Shown piece by piece: positions 1 to 4,998 of a stretch of 8,773 nt of DNA (the stretch's first letter is position 1; the number at the start of each line of letters is the position of its first letter). The notes beneath the pieces were generated by a model. It did no database searches and was not told where the DNA came from. It saw only the letters and a program-made list of their open reading frames with translations. Made by a program: the position numbers and the translations under genes. The stretch is from Betaproteobacteria bacterium. Its GTDB lineage: Bacteria > Pseudomonadota > Gammaproteobacteria > Burkholderiales > Burkholderiaceae. Location: positions 1-8,773 of the forward strand of contig JABMMT010000272.1 in the NCBI GenBank assembly GCA_013205155.1, in the 5' to 3' direction.

Positions 1-129
1 CATTTCACGGGGGTCTATCCATCGATGCTTCATGGCGCTTGGGAGAAAAATACTGCCATCCTACGTGGGCTGGATAAAATACGTCAACGCTTGCGTTTAT
101 TGGACAAAAACCAAAACAAGGAGTCTTAG
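1..129 (+). CDS. lpxD: UDP-3-O-acylglucosamine N-acyltransferase LpxD, C-terminal end (partial)
   Basis: Only the last 42 codons and the TAG stop are inside the window; the gene begins upstream. LpxD adds the second (R)-3-hydroxyacyl chain, through an amide bond, to UDP-3-O-acyl-glucosamine in the cytoplasm, the third step of lipid A synthesis. The visible peptide begins HFTGVYPSM, continues with an HGAWEKNTAILRGLDKIRQRL segment and ends in a charged LDKNQNKES tail. This matches the C-terminal part of LpxD, where the left-handed beta-helix gives way to a helical tail with the pattern W-x-K-N/T-A. Its place directly before fabZ-lpxA-lpxB is the standard proteobacterial order and supports the call. 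The catalytic His lies outside the window and cannot be checked. Confidence 0.9.
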   Translation, partial: HFTGVYPSMLHGAWEKNTAILRGLDKIRQRLRLLDKNQNKES

Positions 130-135
130 GACTCC
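120..135. repeat. Perfect hairpin around the lpxD stop codon
   Basis: GGAGTC (120-125) and GACTCC (130-135) are perfect inverted repeats separated by the 4-base loop TTAG, which contains the lpxD TAG stop (127-129). The stem is 6 bp with four G-C pairs. No T-tract follows, so a simple intrinsic terminator is unlikely. It may tune read-through, RNA stability or coupling between lpxD and fabZ; this is inference. Confidence 0.5.
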
Positions 136-168
136 GCCATCCCAATTAATTTATTAAGTAGGTAATTT

Positions 169-618
169 ATGAGCAAAGCTATTGCAATCGATATTCATCA
201 GATTCTAAAGTTGTTGCCACATCGCTATCCTTTTTTATTGGTGGATCGTGTATTAGAAATTACACCTCGTGAGAGTATCACCGCATTAAAAAATGTCACG
301 ATGAACGAGCCTTTTTTTCAAGGGCACTTTCCAGATTTTCCAGTGATGCCAGGGGTATTGATCATAGAGGCGCTAGCACAAACCGCAGCCTTGCTAACTT
401 TCGCAGAAGAGCGTCAGGAAAATGCCGTGTATTACTTCGCTGGTATCGATAATGCACGCTTCAAAAAGCCAGTATTGCCAGGAGATCAACTCATCATGAC
501 CGCAAAGTTAGAGCGTGAGCGCGCTGGCATTTATAAGTTTCAAGTAAAAGCTACTGTAGACGGTGAATTGGCTGCTGAGGCAAATATTACCTGTGCAGTT
601 CGTGTGAAAGGCGCGTAA
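169..618 (+). CDS. fabZ: 3-hydroxyacyl-[acyl-carrier-protein] dehydratase FabZ
   Basis: This enzyme dehydrates (R)-3-hydroxyacyl-ACP to trans-2-enoyl-ACP in type II fatty acid elongation, in the cytoplasm. The 149-residue product is a single hot-dog domain of normal length. It has the N-terminal LLPHRYPFLLVDRV motif (residues 15-28) and the active-site block FFQGHFPDFPVMPGVL, followed by the helix with IEALAQ. Catalytic residues by family alignment are His53 and Glu67. The ATG at 169 is preceded by a purine-rich AAGTAGG at about 156-162, with suitable spacing. The gene follows lpxD by 39 bases and its TAA stop overlaps the lpxA ATG by one base (TAATG), which suggests translational coupling. 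FabZ competes with LpxA and LpxD for hydroxyacyl-ACP, so co-expression helps balance phospholipid against lipopolysaccharide. Confidence 0.97.
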   Translation: MSKAIAIDIHQILKLLPHRYPFLLVDRVLEITPRESITALKNVTMNEPFFQGHFPDFPVMPGVLIIEALAQTAALLTFAEERQENAVYYFAGIDNARFKKPVLPGDQLIMTAKLERERAGIYKFQVKATVDGELAAEANITCAVRVKGA

Positions 619-1415
619 TGACTCGGATTCATATTACTGCTGTAGTTGACAGTAAAGCAGAATTGGCTAGCGATGTTGAGATTGGCCCCTATTCAGTCAT
701 TGGTCCTAACATTAAGATCGGATCAGGCACCAAGATTGGGTCTCATACTGTTATTGAGGGCTATACCAGTATTGGTAAAGATAATCACTTTGCGCACTTT
801 GCAGCTATCGGTGGTCCTCCACAGGATATGAAATATCGCGGTGAGCCAACTCAATTAATCATTGGCGATCGCAATACGATTCGTGAGTTCACGACAATTC
901 ATACGGGGACCTCTCAAGATGAGGGCATTACACGGATTGGTAATGACAATTGGATCATGGCCTATGTTCATATTGCCCACGATTGTCAAATTGGCGATCA
1001 TACGATTTTTTCGAGTAACGCCCAAATTGCTGGCCATGTTCATGTGAATGATTGGGCCATTATGGGTGGTATGTCTGGCGTTCATCAATTTGTTCGCATC
1101 GGCCAGCATGCTATGTTGGGCGGTGCTTCTGCTTTGGTACAAGATATCCCACCTTTTGTAATCGCTGCTGGCGATAAAGCCTCTCCTCACGGCATTAACG
1201 TTGAGGGTCTCAAACGTCGTGGTTTTTCGAGTGAAACGATTTCTGCTTTGCGTCAGGCTTATAAAGTGCTCTATAAAGATGGCCATAGTTTTGAAGAGGC
1301 TAAGGTAGAAATACATAAAATGGTTGTGGCAAGTACAGGTGATCCCCAAGCTGCAGAAAAACTAGCCCAGTTCTACGACTTTATTGCCGCATCTACGCGC
1401 GGCATTATTCGTTAA
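618..1415 (+). CDS. lpxA: Acyl-ACP--UDP-N-acetylglucosamine O-acyltransferase LpxA
   Basis: LpxA catalyses the first step of lipid A synthesis, transferring an (R)-3-hydroxyacyl chain from ACP to the 3-OH of UDP-GlcNAc. The 265-residue product matches the usual length of about 262. Residues from about 8 to 185 show the hexapeptide repeats (I-G-x-x-x-x) of a left-handed beta-helix, and the rest forms the helical C-terminal domain ending STRGIIR, as in E. coli. The active-site segment HIAHDC places the catalytic His at residue 121 (His125 in E. coli). NVEGLKRRGF and GGPPQDMKYRGEPT are also family signatures. The E. coli chain-length ruler residue Gly173 corresponds here to Gly169 in MLGGAS. The ATG at 618 has GAAAGG six bases upstream, inside fabZ. 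No defects were seen. Confidence 0.97.
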   Translation: MTRIHITAVVDSKAELASDVEIGPYSVIGPNIKIGSGTKIGSHTVIEGYTSIGKDNHFAHFAAIGGPPQDMKYRGEPTQLIIGDRNTIREFTTIHTGTSQDEGITRIGNDNWIMAYVHIAHDCQIGDHTIFSSNAQIAGHVHVNDWAIMGGMSGVHQFVRIGQHAMLGGASALVQDIPPFVIAAGDKASPHGINVEGLKRRGFSSETISALRQAYKVLYKDGHSFEEAKVEIHKMVVASTGDPQAAEKLAQFYDFIAASTRGIIR

Positions 1416-1426
1416 GGTTTCCTTTG
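1414..1426 (+). promoter_or_regulatory. Ribosome binding site and TTG start codon of lpxB
   Basis: AAGG at 1414-1417 overlaps the lpxA TAA stop and lies six bases before TTG at 1424-1426. The codons after the TTG read PKLACVAGEPSGD, the conserved LpxB N-terminus. I see no ATG or GTG in frame just upstream, so TTG is the best start. It predicts weaker initiation than the ATG starts of its neighbours. Confidence 0.65.
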
Positions 1427-2632
1427 CCTAAGTTAGCTTGTGTAGCTGGTGAACCCTCCGGTGATCTTCTTGCTGCACCAGTATTGAGTGCGCTCAATCA
1501 AATTCCAGATATGTCAGGGCTCGAAGTGTATGGTATTGGCGGGTCTCGGATGCAGGCTGAAGGCATGGATTCAGTTTGGCCAATGGAAACTCTCAGTGTT
1601 CGAGGTTATGTTGAAGCAATCAAACAACTACCGGCTATTTTGAAGCTGCGTAAAGAGCTGATTGCGCATTTATTAGGAGAAGGACGGCCAGATGTCTATC
1701 TCGGTATAGATGCACCAGATTTCAATTTGGGCGTTGAGTTGCAATTACGTAAAGCAGGTATCCCCACGCTCCATTTTGTCTCCCCATCCATATGGGCGTG
1801 GAGGGCTGGGCGCATTAAGAAGATTGCGCAAGCAGTAGAGCACATGCTCTGCATCTTTCCCTTTGAAACAGAAATCTATGATCGTGCTGGAGTTGCATCT
1901 ACTTATGTGGGACATCCTTTAGCGAGCGATATACCGTTAGAACCAAACATTGGGTCAGCCAGAGAAAAAATAGCGAAGACTTTGACCATTAGAAGTGACT
2001 CGCTTGATGGGCTTATTGTTGCTGTTCTGCCTGGCAGTCGTAGCTCAGAGATTGAACTCATTGCCCCAATCTTTTTTGAAACGATGCAGCTACTCACTGA
2101 TAAATTAAAAGGGCAGAAACTCCACTTTTTAATTCCAGTAGCTACGCCACGATTACGTGGGCCACTTGAGCAGTTATTACTTAAGGCAAAAAATATCAAT
2201 CCAGATATACAGATTCATTTACTTGATGGTATGGCCGATGAGGTATTAGAGGCTTCGGATGTTGTCTTAATTGCTAGTGGCACCGCTACATTACAAGCAG
2301 CTCTCTGGAAAAAGCCGATGGTCATCTCTTATAAGGTGCCTTGGTTAACCGCACAAATTATGAAACGCCAAGGATATTTACCTTATGTTGGCTTACCTAA
2401 TATCTTATGTGGTGAGTTTGTGGTCCCGGAATTATTACAAGATGAAGCGACCCCAGAGAAATTAGCAATGGCCATCTTAGGATGGCTTGAAAGCCCCGTA
2501 AAGATTACCCAATTAAAAGCACGCTTTACACAAATGCATGAGACTTTGCGTCGTCCGACAGGCTTGTTGGTGGCCCAAGCGATTTCTCAGACGATTGCTA
2601 GTACATCTAAGATGCAACGGTCCGCTCAATGA
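1424..2632 (+). CDS. lpxB: Lipid-A-disaccharide synthase LpxB
   Basis: LpxB joins 2,3-diacyl-glucosamine-1-phosphate (lipid X) to UDP-2,3-diacylglucosamine, forming the beta-1,6 lipid A disaccharide and releasing UDP. It is a GT-B fold glycosyltransferase of family GT19 that acts at the inner face of the inner membrane. The 402-residue product is slightly longer than E. coli LpxB (382). It carries GEPSGD (9-14), GIDAPDFN with the conserved Asp pair at 96/99, HFVSPSIWAWR (117-127), VLPGSRSSEI (201-210) in the nucleotide-binding half, LLDGM and ASGTATL (284-290). The start is TTG, supported by a ribosome binding site overlapping the lpxA stop. The stop overlaps the rnhB start (ATGA). The final 10 or so residues (STSKMQRSAQ) look unconserved. 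Confidence 0.97.
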   Translation: MPKLACVAGEPSGDLLAAPVLSALNQIPDMSGLEVYGIGGSRMQAEGMDSVWPMETLSVRGYVEAIKQLPAILKLRKELIAHLLGEGRPDVYLGIDAPDFNLGVELQLRKAGIPTLHFVSPSIWAWRAGRIKKIAQAVEHMLCIFPFETEIYDRAGVASTYVGHPLASDIPLEPNIGSAREKIAKTLTIRSDSLDGLIVAVLPGSRSSEIELIAPIFFETMQLLTDKLKGQKLHFLIPVATPRLRGPLEQLLLKAKNINPDIQIHLLDGMADEVLEASDVVLIASGTATLQAALWKKPMVISYKVPWLTAQIMKRQGYLPYVGLPNILCGEFVVPELLQDEATPEKLAMAILGWLESPVKITQLKARFTQMHETLRRPTGLLVAQAISQTIASTSKMQRSAQ

Positions 2633-3222
2633 GTGTGATTTGGGTCTGCGGTGTTGATGAGGCTGGACGTGGGCCTTTGGTAGGGGCAGTGGTAGCGGGT
2701 GCAGTTGTACTTGATCCAAGTCAACCGATCGAAGGTTTAAAAGACTCTAAGAAACTCTCACCAGCGCGTCGTGAATATTTGTATGAGCAAATCATACAAA
2801 AAGCTAGAGCCTGGGGCATTGGAGAAGCTTCCCCAACTGAAATTGATGAGATTAATATTTTGCAAGCTACCATGCTAGCCATGCGCCGCGCTATAGAAGA
2901 CTTATCAATTCGTTTGGGCGCTTGGCCTGATAAGGCGCTGATTGATGGCAATCGTTGTCCAGAGTTACCAATAGCAGCACAAGCCATTATCAAAGGTGAC
3001 TGCAAGGAGCCAGCTATCTCTGCTGCATCGATATTGGCTAAAGTGACTCGGGATAGACAGATGCAGGTCTTACATGAACTCCACCCTCAATATGGCTTTG
3101 CGCAGCATATGGGATACCCAACTGAAGCCCATTTTTCCGCACTGAAACAGTATGGGGTTTGTGCCGAACATAGAAGAAGCTTTTCTCCTGTAAGAAAAGT
3201 GCTTGAGAGTATTGTGAGTTAG
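2629..3222 (+). CDS. rnhB: Ribonuclease HII
   Basis: RNase HII cuts the RNA strand of RNA-DNA hybrids and nicks 5' of single ribonucleotides misincorporated in DNA, starting ribonucleotide excision repair in the cytoplasm. The 197-residue product matches the E. coli length (198). The N-terminal GVDEAGRGPLVG motif holds Asp10 and Glu11. IDGNRC supplies Asp106 and IKGD supplies Asp124, completing the metal-binding acidic set by family alignment. DSKKLS, ISAASILAKVTRD, QYGFAQHMGYPT and HRRSF are all present. The ATG overlaps the lpxB stop by four bases and there is no strong ribosome binding site before it, so expression probably depends on coupling to lpxB. A downstream GTG at 2635 is a less likely alternative start. 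The link to lipid A genes is positional and widespread in proteobacteria, not functional. Confidence 0.97.
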   Translation: MSVIWVCGVDEAGRGPLVGAVVAGAVVLDPSQPIEGLKDSKKLSPARREYLYEQIIQKARAWGIGEASPTEIDEINILQATMLAMRRAIEDLSIRLGAWPDKALIDGNRCPELPIAAQAIIKGDCKEPAISAASILAKVTRDRQMQVLHELHPQYGFAQHMGYPTEAHFSALKQYGVCAEHRRSFSPVRKVLESIVS

Positions 3223-3224
3223 CC

Positions 3225-4049
3225 ATGAACTTTGATCTGATTAGCTCTAAAGAAAATCCGCTTTTTAAAGAGATACGTCTCTTGCAGGCAATTGGCTCAA
3301 AAGGCCAGAAGGCTAGACTTGCCAATAGCCAAGCTTTATTGGAAGGCATTCATCTGATTCAGACCTGGGTGGGCGATCCTGCTCTCAAGACTTTACTGAC
3401 TTCAGAGTTGGGATTAAAAAACCCTGAAATCTCAGAGGTAGTCTACTCACATCTAGAGATTTGTCCTGACACCAGGGTGTTTCAGTTAGATAGTGCGCTC
3501 TGGGAGTTATTGAGCGATTTGGTGAATGCACCGCATATTGCTGGCTTGTTAGATTTACCAAAATCTTCATTAACTCCGCCTCAGTCAATCAGCACTTTAT
3601 CTGGCGACGTTTTGATCCTAGATCGTATTCAGGATGCAGGTAATGTTGGCTCTATTTTGCGAACTGCCGCAGCTACGGGATTTACTCAGGTGATTGCTTT
3701 AACGGGTTGCGCCCATCTGTGGTCAAGTAAAGTCTTGCGGGCAGGCATGGGGGCACATCGTTTGCTAGATCTCCATGAAGGTTGGTCTAATCAACAAGTA
3801 TTAAGTGCTATTACTGCGCAGCTCCTAGCTGCAACAGCTGATGGAGAGCAAGACCTTTTCTCTCTTAAAAAAGAGCTACTGCATCCTATCGCCTGGGTAA
3901 TGGGTAGTGAAGGACAGGGCATATCAGAGGATCTTTTAGCGCAAGCTAAAGGCGTATCTATTTCGATTGATCCAAGAGTGGAGTCCTTGAATGTCTCAAC
4001 TGCAGCAGCGGTTTGTCTATTCGAGACAATACGGGTTAGGCGCAAGTAA
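3225..4049 (+). CDS. SpoU/TrmH-family RNA 2'-O-methyltransferase, target unknown
   Basis: This is a predicted SAM-dependent 2'-O-methyltransferase of rRNA or tRNA with the trefoil-knot SPOUT fold. The 274-residue protein has two parts. The N-terminal region (about 1-110) resembles a SpoU substrate-binding domain and opens with the typical SSKENPLFKEIRLL and a later ALLEGIHLI. The catalytic domain has motif 1 as DAGNVGSILRTAAATG (137-152, with Asn140 and Arg146), motif 2 as WVMGSEGQGIS (224-234) and motif 3 as DPRVESLNVSTAAAVCLFE (249-267, with Asn256). These are the SAM-binding and catalytic positions of the family, so it should be active. The start lies two bases after the rnhB stop, at the end of the lipid A operon. 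It is closest in layout to RlmB/TsnR-like enzymes, but the modified nucleotide cannot be read from sequence, so I give no gene symbol. Confidence 0.88.
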   Translation: MNFDLISSKENPLFKEIRLLQAIGSKGQKARLANSQALLEGIHLIQTWVGDPALKTLLTSELGLKNPEISEVVYSHLEICPDTRVFQLDSALWELLSDLVNAPHIAGLLDLPKSSLTPPQSISTLSGDVLILDRIQDAGNVGSILRTAAATGFTQVIALTGCAHLWSSKVLRAGMGAHRLLDLHEGWSNQQVLSAITAQLLAATADGEQDLFSLKKELLHPIAWVMGSEGQGISEDLLAQAKGVSISIDPRVESLNVSTAAAVCLFETIRVRRK

Positions 4050-4070
4050 CTTCTAACTAATAGCCTAACC
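4034..4070. terminator. Inverted repeat between the convergent methyltransferase gene and ppsR
   Basis: GGTTAGGC (4034-4041) and GCCTAACC (4063-4070) are perfect 8-bp inverted repeats with a 21-base loop. The arms lie in the last codons of the methyltransferase gene and across the ppsR stop codon, so the structure serves both convergent transcripts by position. An alternative GTTAG/CTAAC pairing (4035-4039 with 4053-4057) also exists. There is no clean T-tract next to the stem on either strand, so a bidirectional terminator is only a candidate. Confidence 0.4.
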
Positions 4071-4892
4071 TAAGAGGGTTTTATCAGACTTAATTGCCTG
4101 CAATACAGTCGTAGCAATTTCTTCAATTGACTTGCTTGTAGTCACCACCCACGGGATCGATTCTTTTTTCATCATGGCTGTCGCTTCATTAATTTCGTAA
4201 CGACAGTTTTCAAGCTTGGCATAATTACTACCGGGTCGTCGTTCATTTCTAATCTCACAAAGACGCTCTGCATCAATCATGAGTCCAAAAATCTTGTTGA
4301 GAAAAGGGGCTAGATCCTTGGGAAGGCGTCCACGCTCGAAGTCTTCCGGTATTAAGGGGTAATTAGCTGCCTTTAAACCATATTGCATCGCTAAATAAAG
4401 GCTGGTTGGTGTCTTGCCAACCCGGGAGATCCCCACCAAAATAACATCAGCATCTGCTAGATTTTGATTTGACTGGCCGTCATCGTGGGCTAAGGAGTAG
4501 TTGATCGCTTCAATCCGGTTCTTGTAGGCATCGGTATCCGCATTGTGATGAAGGCGGTTCATGGCATGGGTAGATTTCATCCCTAGAGCTTCTTCTAAGG
4601 GGGCTACAAAGGTTTGGAACATATCCAAAATCAAACCATTTGCTTTGGCAACAATGGCATTCAGTTCAGAATTGACTAATGTAGTAAAAACAATAGGTTG
4701 AACCTCATATTTACTAGCGGCTTGATTAATGCTGCTCACTGCATCATGGGCCTTGTCTACACTATCTACAAATGGCACACGAATGTGCTTAAAACTGGTC
4801 TCAAATTGGGCCAAGATCGATTGGCTGAAGTTTTCTGCGGTAATGCCAGTACCGTCAGAAACAATAAAAACAATGCGGGTTTGGGTGGACAT
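4065..4892 (-). CDS. ppsR: Phosphoenolpyruvate synthase regulatory protein (kinase/pyrophosphorylase)
   Basis: PpsR belongs to the DUF299 family of bifunctional enzymes. It inactivates PEP synthase by ADP-dependent phosphorylation of a Thr near the catalytic His, and reactivates it by Pi-dependent removal, releasing pyrophosphate. The 275-residue product is of normal length. It shows the N-terminal VFIVSDGTGITAE segment (8-20) and the P-loop-like GISRVGKTPTSLYLA (154-168, with Lys160 and Thr161), followed by GLKAANYPLIPEDF (172-185). The C-terminal part has LMIDAERLCEIRNERRP and SIPWVVTTSKSIEEIA. The gene is divergent from ppsA, the gene for its target, across a 106-base spacer, which fixes the substrate as PEP synthase rather than pyruvate phosphate dikinase. 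It ends in TAG, 15 bases from the convergent methyltransferase gene. Confidence 0.95.
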   Translation of the reverse strand: MSTQTRIVFIVSDGTGITAENFSQSILAQFETSFKHIRVPFVDSVDKAHDAVSSINQAASKYEVQPIVFTTLVNSELNAIVAKANGLILDMFQTFVAPLEEALGMKSTHAMNRLHHNADTDAYKNRIEAINYSLAHDDGQSNQNLADADVILVGISRVGKTPTSLYLAMQYGLKAANYPLIPEDFERGRLPKDLAPFLNKIFGLMIDAERLCEIRNERRPGSNYAKLENCRYEINEATAMMKKESIPWVVTTSKSIEEIATTVLQAIKSDKTLLG

Positions 4893-4998
4893 GAGATTGG
4901 CCTATCAGTCGAGGTCAGCACTACAATGGATATTGAATGAAGTATGCCGCATTTTGAGTGGCCGCTTGACCAGTTTCCTTATCTTTTGAGAGTATTTT
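4893..4998. promoter_or_regulatory. Divergent control region between ppsR and ppsA
   Basis: These 106 bases are the only non-coding DNA between the two divergent starts, so the 5' signals of at least ppsA should lie here. On the + strand, TACAAT at 4922-4927 matches five of six bases of a -10 box. The best -35 partner, TTGGCC at 4897-4902, is weak and sits 19 bases away. GAGAG at 4988-4992 is the likely ppsA ribosome binding site, six bases before ATG. An imperfect dyad centred on GGCC (about 4954-4969) could be an operator. I saw no convincing promoter for ppsR on the - strand. Confidence 0.35.

Noticed and set aside
855..1349. Open frame of 164 codons on the - strand
   Set aside because: It lies wholly inside lpxA, whose own frame has full family motifs. 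The - strand product shows no recognisable domain, so it is a shadow frame.
4698..4989. Two overlapping + strand open frames of 80 and 86 codons
   Set aside because: They lie mostly opposite ppsR and run into the ppsR-ppsA spacer. Neither has a recognisable motif, and the conserved ppsR reading explains the DNA.
4966..4994. TTGACC as a -35 box for ppsA
   Set aside because: The matching -10 position would fall on the ppsA ribosome binding site and leave no leader, so it is not a workable promoter.
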